From NCBI GenBank assembly GCA_026122225.1, contig JANEZZ010002364.1, forward strand, positions 620,001-684,000: 64,000 bases of DNA, read 5' to 3'. Within the stretch, counting starts at the first letter, position 1. Every line of letters begins with the position of its first letter. This document shows, one piece after another, positions 31,020-42,100 of this stretch. The notes beneath the pieces are model-generated. The model was not told where the DNA came from, did no database searches, and worked only from the letters and a program-made list of their open reading frames with translations. The DNA comes from Heloderma charlesbogerti. Lineage: Eukaryota; Chordata; Lepidosauria; Squamata; Helodermatidae. The position numbers and the translations under genes were made by a program.

Positions 31020-31922
31020 TAGGGATGTGCGAAAGTCACTTACCTGGTCCCGCGGCTTGCTTCGCGGTGGGTGGGAGGTGCTTTGGTTCTCCCCCTGAAG
31101 TTCAGGCCCGGGTGGGAGGCACCCCACCTCACCCAGCCAAAATTCAGGCCGGGGAGAAGCGCCCCGTCTCCCCGGCCACGAAATATAAAAGTGAAAACAC
31201 ACACACGTGATAGGCTACGTAACGATTTACGTAGCCTATCATGGTTAGATTTCCAAAGTCAGCCACGATAGGCTACGTAAGTCGTTACGTAGCCTATCAC
31301 GGGTGACTTTGGGGGGAAAAAAAGCGCATATGCAAATGGCGGCGCCCATGGGAGCCACCATTTGCATTCCTTATTTGGGCCCGGGTAGTCTACGTAAAGA
31401 TTTACGTAGATTATGGCGAAAATAAGGGCAATGCTATTTGCGTTGCCCTTATTTTCACCGTAGTCTACGTAAATATTTATGTAGACTAACTGGGCCCAAA
31501 TAAGGAACACAAATGGCAGCGCCCATGGGCGCCGCCATTTGTGTACGCGCTTTTTTCCTCCCCCAATGTCACCCGTGATAGGCTACGTAACGATTTACGT
31601 AGCCTATCACAGCTGACTTTGGAAATCTAGCCGTGATAAGCTATGTAAATCATTACGTAGCCTATCACATGTGTGTGTGGTTTTTTTTTTACCTTTACTT
31701 GGAAATGGCGGCAGCGGCAGCCATTTGGAAGACCGGCCGCCGCCCCCACCGAACCGCCGCCAAACCACCACCGGGACCCACTGCCGAGAGGGACATTCGA
31801 GGGAGGTAAGTCCCATCCCGGGGGGGTGGGGGGGCAGAGAATTTCACCGCCAATTTTGGGGGGCCGAATGCGATGGCATTCGGCCTCCCCGAGATTCGTG
31901 GAGAAATTCTCCGCCATCTCTA
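31020..31922 (+). mobile_element. Complete family A element, 903 bp (best-preserved layout)
   Basis: Starts TAGGGATGTGCGAAAGTCAC and ends CTCCGCCATCTCTA, flanked by a perfect GTCCCAGA duplication (31012-31019, 31923-31930). Left GC-rich block with CCCGGGTGGGAGG repeats. TACGTA hairpins at about 31205-31245, 31262-31302, 31386-31414, 31457-31490, 31573-31613 and 31629-31668, arranged as a mirror about roughly 31437. The complement of GGTAAGT is at about 31038 and GGTAAGT at about 31805. The right-end palindrome has TTCGGCC/GGCCGAA arms. Confidence 0.93.
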
Positions 31923-31930
31923 GTCCCAGA

Positions 31931-32463
31931 TATTCTGTAGTTCCTTAAGGAGGCGCGAAATTGTGGCCAATGATCTATAGGAAAGGGCCATGATTCCTGT
32001 TGCCAAAGCTTTTCCTATTGCGCGGCACCCCATACCTGCTCTGTCGCAGGCAGCTCATGTACTGAGAGCCATGGAATGCAGGATGGCATGCTTGGCTTTG
32101 GTATCCCAGTCTCCCATAGTACTGTAGTATGGGATCTGGGAATGTACGCACCAGCGGAACTAAGGCCTAGAAGTCGTTGACCTAATTTTGTGAAAATGTA
32201 TCAACAATTGGGTTTCCCTAACCCAGCACATGGCGGACCCAGAACCAGATGTTGTAACACCGACGCTGGAACGTGAACACACTGACAACTGACATGACCC
32301 TCTGATTTCAGGAGGACGGGGAATGAATAATGTCATCACGTTGTCATACCAAAGGGGGGGGGGGTTACTGATTTGGCTATGAGGTCAAATCAGAATGTGC
32401 TTGGCGGCGGCAACCTCCACTCTACAGGGCAATACCCACAGCACGATCGGACCTGCCCCATGA
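31931..32463. other. Unclassified sequence, no gene seen
   Basis: Between two family A elements. The minus strand holds a short alanine/serine-rich open stretch with no sure match. Possibly part of an old retroelement. Confidence 0.35.
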
Positions 32464-32471
32464 CTCTGAAC

Positions 32472-33029
32472 TAGGGGTGCACGAAAGTCACTTACCTGGT
32501 CTCGCAGCTTTTCACGGTGGGGGGGAGGCGCTTCGCTGCTCTCCCCCCGAAGTTCAGGCCGGGGGGGGAGGCTTCCTGCCTCGCCCGGCCGAAATTCAGG
32601 CCGGGGAGGAGGCGCCTCGCCTCGCCCGGCCACGAAATAAAAAGTTTTTTAAAAAAACGTCCCCGTGATAGGCTACGTGATGATTAACGTAGCCTATCAC
32701 GGCTAGATCTGCAAAGTCAGCCGTGATAGGCTACATTAATCGTCACGTAGCCTATCACGGGGGCATGGGGTTTTTTTTAGTTTTATTGGAATGGCGGCAG
32801 CGGCAGCCGATCGAAAGATCGGCTGCTGCCCCCGCCCCTGACGAAGACCCGATGAACTGCCGCCGGGACCCGCTGCTGGGAGGGACATTCGGGAAAGGTA
32901 AGTCCCATCCCGGGGGGGCTGCGGGGGGTGGGGGGTGCAGAGAATTTCTCCCCGAAACTTCTTCAGGGGGCCGAACACGTTGGCGCTCGGCCCCCCGAAG
33001 TTTCGGGGAGAAATTCTCCGCCAACCCTA
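32472..33029 (+). mobile_element. Complete family A element, 558 bp
   Basis: Starts TAGGGGTGCACGAAAGTCAC and ends CTCCGCCAACCCTA. Flanks CTCTGAAC (32464-32471) and GTCTGAAC (33030-33037) match at 7 of 8 positions. It keeps two TACGTA-type hairpins (about 32662-32703 and 32719-32762), with the central mirrored part deleted. GGTAAGT motifs near both ends point outward (about 32490, complement, and 32898). Confidence 0.92.
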
Positions 33030-33037
33030 GTCTGAAC

Positions 33038-35140
33038 GCCCCCCCCGGAGTAGCGGTGGAACCCTGTGAATCTGCAGGCCGGCTTTGAGGGGCAGCTCAT
33101 GCCTCCGGAAGGAGATGCCATTGAAGCCCTATTAAATTGAATCCCTGCCCATGGATACGTGCGCACAGCAGAAGTGACCCTGGGTCAATGATGTGGCAGC
33201 CGCAGTCCCTGCACTGCCCAAACTGAGCTGGCACGAGAAGGCACGGCCAGGGGCCGCTACTCTAACTGTGAAAAGAAGATGCCGAACCTTATCTTGCATG
33301 GTCCACCACGGGAAACCCTAGGAAGATGTATAACTGCTTGGAGCTGTGCCCAAAAGACCTGAATATTGTCCTGAGGGAGGCGAGAATAATGCCTCAGGGT
33401 ATCAGATTGGCTTCACTGAATGTTGATGTGGGAGATGGGCCCTCAGCCTTTTGTGAGCTAAGGGGCCCCACGGTACAAGGAAGGGGAAGCAATGTTTGCA
33501 TTAGGTCAGAACATTGACCACCATCTTTGGACTCCATGTAGCATATGCCAACAGGAACCCGTGGCCGGGATCCCAAACCAAGACAACTGCCACATCGACA
33601 AGGTGTATCGCACTGAACACAGATGATCCGGGATCTTGTGCTTAACAGACTGGCCCTCAGGGAAGATAGGTTACAAATCAAGATAAACCCCTTAGAGGAT
33701 TTCCTGGGTACCGTTTGGAGAAGGGAAATCCCTAGCGTAGATATCGGGGTGTGGAAAAATGGGGGGGGCCTATAACCCTTCTGCCAGTATTGCCTTAAAA
33801 CCTTTCACAAACATGTCGACACCTGGCGAGGGGAAATGTTGCTTACTAAGTAAGGGTGGCTTATGTTGACCTATAAAAAGGGGGAGGGGTCCTAGAACCT
33901 AGAATGAAATCGTGTTCCAAGTTAAAATGTGTTCCCCTAGTTGGGGTAGCATCTTAAAGCCGTAGTAGCGGGGCCAACCTAACCAGGGCTCACCGGAGGG
34001 AGCTGTAGCCTGCCCCCCCGGCTTTCTACTGCCTCAGCCTTTCCAAGGGGGACCCTACAGTCCCCAGGCATTGGACAAGAGGGGCACGAGTGCTGACTGC
34101 AACAAGGCAGCACTCATGACAGAAAGGCACAGGTTCTGGGAGTATGTGCCCGGGGGCTGTATTCCCATTACAGACAGTGGTGCTGAAGCAGCGGACCTGC
34201 CATAGGCCGAGGGCCAGTGCAGGAGACAGCCTGGAGAATGTGGCCACTGTCAGATCTGTCGCCAAAACATGGCCGGGAAAGAGTCAAATTGGAGCGAAAA
34301 AGTCCTGGTCCATCAGGTCCCTGCGCAGAGAAGGGTCAATGGCATCCCTCCTGTGGAAGGCCTCAACATAAGCCAGCCGCACACCTCCTCAGGTGAAACC
34401 CATTACAAGAAGGAGTAGCGCCAGTGGTCTTGCAACTCGCCAGATTAGCGTAGGGATCTGATATGCCACTTACGTGGATGCCTGAGCAGGCGGGACTGAA
34501 TCCACTGTGGCCGTGCTCTGATCCCCGACTGGAAAACGGATGTTGCTTGTGCACTCGGGGAAGAGGAGGCCGAAGAATGGAGGCGCTCAACCGAAGGCGG
34601 TGAGCCATCCGGAAGCCGAGGAAGAGGAGATGGAGGCTTCAACAGGGTCCAGACGAGCTGAAATAGAAATAAGTAGCGAGCGTTGGGTTGGCTGTCACGA
34701 TCACTTAAGCTGGACCACTGAGGGTTTCTTAGGCCTGGCCAGGGGAGGGGGAAGGGATCCCTGGAGAACGCTCAGCAGTTTCCAGACGAGAAGAATTGAC
34801 GCCACTACCGGGTCTGCTTCATCATCAGACTCGGACTCCGGCCTAGGCCGCAATCTATTGGGGAGGGGAGGCAGAGCCCTACCCTTCCCGTACTTTCAAC
34901 CTTGGCCATTCTTGGGGGGCATGCTGTAGAAAGTCAGATAAGGTTGGCACGTTATTGGCAAGAAAAAAGGAAGGGCCCGGGTCCCTGGACCCAGTCCAAC
35001 ACTCAAACCACCACCCTTAACAGTAAAAGTGGCAGGGGTCGGAGCACCTAGCAGGAGGTTCCAGTGGGCTACTCGCAGGGCACCCAGGACAACAGGCAGC
35101 AGCACCTCCATTACTGCTAGACAGGAGGGGGACCCTCCGC
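33038..35140 (-). pseudogene. Possible DIRS/Ngaro-like retrotransposon, heavily decayed
   Basis: Low-confidence call from short minus-strand resemblances. 35111-34896 starts MEVLLPVVLGALRVAHWNLL, reminiscent of the RT/RNase H junction of DIRS-group elements. 34642-34445 contains SPPSVERLHSSASSSPSAQA, like the SPST region that opens their tyrosine recombinase. 33640-33270 contains fragments like the SGNH-hydrolase ORF that follows the recombinase in some Ngaro elements. The order on the minus strand would be right. No catalytic recombinase residues were found, frames are broken throughout, and an unrelated old repeat remains possible. Confidence 0.35.
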
Positions 35141-35283
35141 GTCCAGCAGCGGTTAGATAGGTGAGCGCACAACATTCATCCTCTTCCTGTGTGGCTCTGT
35201 GTATTCAAATTTAAGACACCGTATGTCTAGCCCTTAACTTTTATTTGTTTATAGGGAAGGAGTGAAGAATCTATGCCCCCCCA

Positions 35284-35468
35284 ATGACTCTGCCAGGGGT
35301 TCAGGTAGGGGTTTTTCTAGCCCTACCTGGAGATGCCAGGGACAGGACCTGGCACCTTCTGCATGTCCAGCAGGGGACTAGCACTGAACTAAACCCCTGG
35401 AACGGAGACTAGAACCAGGGTCTCTCAAGCCCCGGTTCAACACTGCAGCCACTAGGCCACAGTGGCTT
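35284..35468 (-). mobile_element. tRNA-derived SINE, decayed
   Basis: The plus strand reads GAGATGCCAGGGACAGGACC, GCACCTTCTGCATGTCCAG and GAACCAGGGTCTCTCAAGC, ending CCACTAGGCCACAGTGGC. This is the complement of a tRNA-like head with B- and A-box relics. Family assignment is by general recognition. Confidence 0.55.
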
Positions 35469-35648
35469 TAAAGGGTTGCCGCCCGCTGCAAGCCCAGTGC
35501 CCAAGAGGCGCGGCCAGGGCCAGTGGCCATGGAAGCCATGCCTGAGCACAGGCGCCCCCTGCCAAAAGCGCCTGAGACCCAGGAGTCACGGTGGGCATGC
35601 AACAGGGAGCAACAGCTGCCGGGGGTGTCTGTGTGAGTTTTCTAATCA

Positions 35649-35790
35649 TTATTTTATTTTTATTTTTATTTTATTTTTATTGTATTTTTATTATTATTAT
35701 TATTATTTATTTTTATCATCATCATCATCATTATTTTTAATAATGATTTATTTATTTATTTATTTATTCTTCTTTTCTTTTCTTTACTTT
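35649..35790. repeat. T-rich low-complexity (ATTTT)n, (ATC)n, (TTTA)n
   Basis: Long simple-sequence stretch of ATTTTT, ATTATT, CATCAT and TTTATTTA blocks. Confidence 0.95.
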
Positions 35791-35879
35791 TTTAATTGTG
35801 TGTGGGGGTGCATGGTTGTTTGTTTTTTTTTTGGTGGTTGTGGGGGCAGACAAGTGCTCACGAGAAAGGAAGTGGGGCG

Positions 35880-36735
35880 AGCACACCACTGCTCTAAGCG
35901 CCGGCACCTCCCCAAGGCCGGAAAGCGCCAGCAGCCACCGGCGCCGCGCGCACGCCCGTGCCACATGGCACTCACACCGGCCCCGCAATTGCAGCCAGGA
36001 GGGGTGGCGCATGAAGACGCACGCCCCGCCGAGAGTGCCGGGGACTCGGGGCTGCAGTAAGGGGGGGGCACCCAGCCGCCGCAATCGCCGGTGCCACGCA
36101 GGGGAACGGGCCAACTGGCGCCGCACCTGAGCGTGCGCCGGCACAGCCGCCCACGCTCCCACCGGGGTGGCAAGTGCTGGCTGAGGGGGGGGCAGTGCCC
36201 ACACACAAGCGCCCCACCGTGAGGGCCAGCAATCCTGGGGCCACGGTGGCGCAGGCACGCTGCAGCCAGAGAGGGAGGGGTGGGCGCTTGGCCTCCACGG
36301 GTGCTGGCGCCCCTGCAGGGGAGGGAACGACGGCATGGCACCTGGGCACGTGCGGGCACAGCTGCCGGAATGCCCGCCGAGGGCAAGCGCCGGTTGACGG
36401 AGGGCGGTGCCCACACACATGCACCCCGCCGTGAGTGCCGGCAACCAAGGGGCCACAGCGGCACGGGCATGTTGCAACCAGCGAGAGGGAGGGGCGGGCG
36501 CTCGGCCTCTTTGAGCACCTGCGCCCCTGCAGGAGAGAGGAACGATGGCGCCGCTCCCAGACATGCGCCGGCACAGCTGCAGGCGCTCTGACTGGGGCGG
36601 CAAGCGCCAGCTGAGGAAGGGGGGGGGCAGGCACACTGCAGCCTCAACCGCCAAGGCCCATAGACGCAGTGCCTGAACGTGCTCCGTCACCAACGCTGGT
36701 GCCTCTGCCAGCAGGGGAGGCACTGGCCACTATGG
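35880..36735. repeat. GC-rich tandem repeat, period about 210-219 bp
   Basis: The block starting GGCAAGYGCYGGCTGA recurs at about 36171, 36381 and 36600, followed by GCAGTGCCCACACACA and CCGCCGTGAGTGCC-type sequence and a GAGAGGGAGGGG box. A more divergent unit lies upstream. High CpG content keeps several frames open: minus-strand ORFs of 319, 287 and 220 codons overlap each other. None shows a domain, so I treat the region as a satellite, not a gene. Confidence 0.75.
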
Positions 36736-37372
36736 AGCCGCGCCAGAGCACGCGTGCCCCGCCACGAAGTACTAGTTCCCTTCTACTCAGCACTGGTTAG
36801 GCCTCAATGTCAGCAAGGCTTTGGGCGTGCAGATTGCACGCCGAGTTCATGTGGCTGGGAAGGCGATGAAGCCAGTCTCCAGCAGGCAGGTGTCCTTCGT
36901 TGTTTCTCGGTGGACCTGTAGTTCTCTCTAGCTGTGTCAAGCCAGAGAACTGAGATTGGGAGGAGGGCTGAGTTTAAGGCAACTCAGCCTGCCCCTCCTT
37001 GCATGGTGGTGCCACTGGGATGCACCAATCAGAGGCTCCTACATCTTGTCATCCCACCCGCCCGCAATACCCCCCCCCTTTCAGCCAGACAAGCTGGCGT
37101 CGGGTAGGGCATATCTCTAACTGATAATCAAATACATAGGCTGCATGGAACCTTTGACTGGGAGTGGCAACATCTCTTTTAGGCTGGATGCTGATTGAGG
37201 GTTGGGATTTAAATTGCCTTAGTCACCCTGGCTCATGAACATTGGAGGAAACTACTCAGGGGAATCATGCCTTATTGATTCACCTGAAAATTTCAGCAGT
37301 ATTTAATACCATTAACCACATGATCTAGGACTGTCTCCCTTGGTTGGGGACACTGCATTATGGTGATCCTAC
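36736..37372. other. Unclassified sequence, no gene seen
   Basis: Nothing recognised apart from CCCCCCCC runs and a (CATT)n tract at about 37377-37398, just beyond the end, that forms the tail of the next SINE. Confidence 0.5.
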
Positions 37373-38512
37373 TCTTCATTCACTCATTCATTCATTCATT
37401 GCATTTATATCCCGCTTTTTTTCTCTTGCAAGGAACTAGGGGTGGACGAAAGTCACTTCCCTTTTCTCGCAGCTTGTTCGCGGTGGGGGGGAGTGCTTCA
37501 CTGCTCCCCCCGCGAAGTTTAGGCCGGGGGGGGAAGCTTCCCGCCTCGCCCGGCCGAAATTCAGGCTGGGGAGGAGGCTTCCCGCCTCGCCCGGCTGAAA
37601 TTCAGGCCGGGGAGGAGGCGCCTCGCCTCGCCCGGCCGCGAACGCGGAAGTAAAAAAAAAAAAAACGCCCCCTGATAGGCTATGTGATGATTCACGTAGC
37701 CTATCATGGCTAGATCTGCAAAGTCAGCCATGATAGGCTACGTGAATCGTCACGTAGCCTATCACGGGTGACTTTAAAAAAAAAAAAAAGCGCGTACGCG
37801 AATGGCGGCTCCCTATATTTGCGTTGCCCTTATTTTCGCCGTAGTCTACGTAAACATTTACGTAGACTACAGTGACCAAATAAGGAACAGGAATGGTGGC
37901 TCCCTATGGGGGTCGCCATTATCCGTACACACTTTTTTTTTTTAAGTCACCCGTGATAGGCTACGTGACGATTCACGTAGCCTATCACGGCTGACTTTGC
38001 AAATCTAGCCGTGATAGGCTACGTGAATCGTCACGTAGCCTATCAGGGGACGTTTTTGTTTTTTTTTCTTTGATTGCAATGGCAGGGGCGGCAGCCGGTC
38101 AAAAGACCGGCTGCCGCTCCCGCCCTGCTCGAACACCCGACGAACCGCCAGCCGGATCCGCCTCCGGGAGGGACATTCAGGGAAGGTAAGTCCCGTCCCG
38201 GGGGGGGGCAGGGGGCAGGGGGTGTGGTGGATTTCTCCCCGAAACTTGTTCGGGGGGGCGAACACGTTGGCGCTCGGCCCCCCGAGGTTTCGGGGAGAAA
38301 TTCTCCGCCATCCCTACAAGGAACCCAAGGCGGCTTACGTTATCCTCCTCCTCTCCATTTTGTCCTCACAACAACCCTGTGACTTATGTTGGGCTGAGAG
38401 TCTGTGACTGGCCCAAAGTCACCCAGTGAGATTCCATGGCTGAGTGGAGACTAGAACCTGGATCTCCCAACTCCCAGTCCAACACTCTAGCCACTACACC
38501 ACACTGGCTCTC
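37373..38512 (-). mobile_element. tRNA-derived SINE split by a family A element
   Basis: Minus-strand SINE: tail at 37373-37436 (complement of a GGGATATAAATG-type 3' end and an AATG tract), then the body at 38317-38512 (GGCCCAAAGTCACCCAGTGAG, ATGGCTGAGTGGAGACTAG and GCCACTACACCACACTGGC on the plus strand). The CAAGGAAC sequence is duplicated by the element at 37437-38316. Body and tail match the Sauria/Squam SINE type. Confidence 0.85.
37437..38316 (+). mobile_element. Complete family A element, 880 bp
   Basis: Starts TAGGGGTGGACGAAAGTCAC and ends CTCCGCCATCCCTA, flanked by a perfect CAAGGAAC duplication (37429-37436, 38317-38324). Left block with three AAATTCAGGCCGGGGAGG-type repeats. TACGTA-type hairpins at about 37672-37709, 37728-37768, 37842-37872, 37950-37992 and 38007-38047. 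GGTAAGT is at about 38187; the left motif is decayed (ACTTCCC). Confidence 0.93.
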
Positions 38513-38569
38513 ATCATGAAGATATCAGAAGATTATGCTGGGGATTGTTGAATTCCACTGGCAGTATTC

Positions 38570-39126
38570 TAGGGGTGGGCGTATCACTTACCCCGCTCTA
38601 GTTGGGGGGGTCAACGCAGGGGGAGGTGATGTGTCCCTCCTCCTGGAATCCGTCTGGGCTGGCTCCGCTCTGTGGTGATCCTGCAGAGCCAGCCGCCAGC
38701 TCTGCAGCTCTGGCAACACGGCCAGCCGCCATTGCAGTGCCATATCGCTGTGCTAAGTCCGGATGCAAATGGCGTCTACTATGCCATTTGTGTCCCTGTT
38801 TTTTCACACAATAGGCTATGCAAATATCTATGTAAATATAATTTGCATAGCCTATCACATGAAAACAGGGATGCAAATGGCATAGTGGATGCCATTTATG
38901 TCTGGACTTCGCACAGCAATGTGGCACGGCAATGGCAGCCGGCCGTATTGCCAGCGCTGCGGAGCCGGTGGCTGGCTACACAGGATCACTGTGTGGAGGA
39001 GCCGGCCTGGACAGATTCTGGAGGGGCATGGAGGTGAGTGCTCCATTCCGCCACTGACCCCAATGGGGCCAGATTCTTGGAATCTGGCCTCATTGGGGTC
39101 TATGGCGGAATTCTCCAGCATCCCTA
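38570..39126 (+). mobile_element. Family A-related element, 557 bp
   Basis: Starts TAGGGGTGGGCGTATCACTTAC and ends TTCTCCAGCATCCCTA. Flanks CAGTATTC (38562-38569) and CATTATTC (39127-39134) match at 7 of 8 positions. One hairpin built of GCATAG/CTATGC arms at about 38805-38862, flanked by GCAAATGGC hairpins. GGTGAGT is at about 39032 and its counterpart near the left end reads ACTTACC. Confidence 0.9.
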
Positions 39127-39134
39127 CATTATTC

Positions 39135-42100
39135 TGTGAAATGTTGAGGGTTCCATGTTACTCAGCATCTACGTGGTGCTATAGGAAAATATTATCTTTG
39201 AAGGTTTGGGAGTACAGTATGCTAACGATACCCAACTCTGTTTCTCCACATTTTTAAAATTCCAGATGAGGTGATGGATTTTATAGGCAGGTATTTAAAG
39301 ACAATTATGGGATGACTGAAAGTTAAATAACAAATGTAAACTTAATTCAGCGAAGATGCAGAGTGTGTGTGAGTGTGTGTGAGTGCATGCACGGATACAG
39401 GAGTCCGATTGACTGGGGCATGGGTAATTTTCCTGTTCTAGAAAGAATGACATGCCACCATTAAAATGTCAGTTTGGCTGTCCCCAGTTTTTTGCAGTAT
39501 CTGCAAGAATATTTTTGTTTGCAAGGCTTTGGGCATGTTGAACTATGTATTTTAATCATTGTGCTGCTACTGTAGTTTAATGAGTTTCTATATTAACGAG
39601 GTGTTTTTAATGATTTACCGAGTTTATGGATTTTTCCCCTTATTATAATGCAAACATGTTATTATTTTTCTGGCATTTGGCAAGTAAGTAAGTAAGTAAG
39701 TAAATAAATAAATAAATGCCATCCAGAGATTCATGAGCTACTCATTTAATGGCAGATTTGATATTCTTAGAAATAAAATTTGGGTTGTTTTGACACTGAA
39801 AAGAGGAGATTTGGGGTACAGTCCTATGGCTGATAGACAGCATCTAGACAGCCATAGGATAGTTTGGTTTATGGAAGCCGAGCTCGGAGCCAGTGATCTG
39901 AGCTCGGTTCCAAGAAATCCAACTCCCCTCCCACTCCCCCCCACCTCATAGACAGCTCAGTTTGGCCCCAGCTCTGCACTTGGAAGAGCAGCATAGAGCT
40001 TCTCTTGGCCCCAGCTCTGCACTTGGAAGAGCAGCATGGAGCAGCCAAAAAGGGGGCATTCCTGGGGGAGGTTAAAGGACTGTGGAAGTGCTGGTATGAT
40101 GCTTCCTATGCACCATCTGGCTTCCCTTGCCCTGCTTTGAGGTGCCCTGGCTAGAGACCAGAAATCAGCCATCTAGCTGCAAATGCAGGGTGGCCAGAGT
40201 GTGGAGGAGAAGGTCCCTTCTGCTCTCCACCCACTCTATATTGGATAGTTCAGAGGCAACCGACTATCCCCATAGGTTTGCACCCTTATGAAGCTTTTCT
40301 TGATCATGTGCCAGCTGTTTGCATGATCAACTATGTTCAAAAGGCCACACCATTTTTAGTTAAAATTTGGCCAGCTTTAGTTAACCAAAATGAGACTGGG
40401 TTGGATCTAGAATCTGTCTTCCACAAGAGGAAGGGACCTTTCATAAGAGAAAGGACTCTGTTCATGGAAGGTCCTTCCACCTGATTTTTAGGGGATCCCT
40501 CCTTCCCCACACCACAGCTCATGCCATTCAGCAGGGTGTCCTGGCAATCTAAGTAGCATTTCCAAAGGATAGGAGGAGTTGCTGTGAAAGGAGGGGAGGA
40601 TAAGACACTAGTGCAGTTGATCCAGCATAAACCTCGATCCAATCCAATGAAAGCAATGACATCATCTTTCTCTTACACACCATGGGATGGAGCTGGACCA
40701 ATTTATATATCCAAGTAGTGATCCTGAACAGACAGGCTTGCAAAGAGTTAATGTGTTCCCAGTGGTTTGTATTTAAAATTACTTTTGAGAGGGGAAAAAA
40801 GAAGAAGTAATATCCATATTGTATCTTGAAGGAAGACCTAAGCTGTAAACTTTAACTGCAGTCTGAGTTGGCAATCATTTCACAGGGACAAGACACTGCA
40901 ATGGAAATTGCTCTATAAATAAGATCCCTTACAGAAGAATTAAAATGGAATTCATATTATTGATGTTCACTAGCGGCCATAAAATACAGAAGACAGCCAG
41001 GAAGTGGCACTTGTTTCAAATCACCATCTGACACACCTGAAGGACACCCTCAAAGTCGGCCCTGATCAATGGTGATGAATCTGTTCATCTGGGTCTTTGG
41101 GTAGCTCTAAATGCATTTGGAAACCTTGAGGAAATGCGGCAAGTAAGGAGGAAATGGGACAGATATTAGCTGTATCTATAGAAAGTACCATTTAACCGTT
41201 ATTCCCCAAATCTGCCCTTTTAAAACAAAACAATATCAAGCTAAACACTTTTCCATTGGGCACCTTAACGTTATTATTCCTCTCTTTATCAGACAGGCTC
41301 TTCAGGGAATAATAACCTCCCACAACTTGAAGGAAGATTTATAATCAAGCTGTTTGCAATAGAATTCTCATCTCCAGAGCTAAGTCATCTGTTTTGTAGA
41401 CAGTAGCTTTTATTCAGGCATTTCATTTAAGGGTTAAATGAACAGGTGAGGGGCGAGAGTTAGAATGAACGTCTTAGCTCTGCCTCCCCTCCATCACTGT
41501 TGTTATTTCCCTCATTGTGTTGAGGGTGAAATGTTGCATTGGGGAGCCTATTGTACCTATGTGGGCTTCCCATGTAGTGTAGAAACCTGGAAAATGATGG
41601 TTATGCATCACTTTGGGAGACTACATGGATACAAAAGGCTCCCTGCTACAGACATTTGCCCTCAACATGAGCAGGGTGACAAGGACAGGAATTGAATGGA
41701 AAGGAGGTGGAGCTAGCATGCTCATCCTCACTCTCACCCCCACACGTCCATTTAACCTTTAAATGGATGCCTGAATAGGGCAAGCATCAAAAGCTGAATG
41801 GTAGTTTCATTACTGTTTGACCCCTTTACTTACTCAGATTGATCACTGATGTTCCATCCAGATTCTCACAAAGCTATCAGAAGAAACTAAGTATTGCTTG
41901 GAGTTAAACACATAACTTTTTTAATCTGAAGCAGGGCAGGGGAAATGGCTAGCAATTCACACTATCCTTTGGGAGGAATCTTATTTTGTTGGGGGTTATT
42001 TTTAAAGGACCTTTGGCATATCAGAGAAAAGGAAAGAGGAAAAATTGGCGAGAAAATAGATTCCTCCAGCAGCTGAAGTCAAATTCAAAACTGGGGGTGG

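Noticed and set aside
35764..36723. 319-codon minus-strand ORF (and overlapping 287 and 220 codon ORFs) as a gene
   Set aside because: It runs across a CpG-rich tandem repeat, all frames are open, the sequence is Ala/Pro/Cys-rich without a domain, and it repeats with the DNA period.
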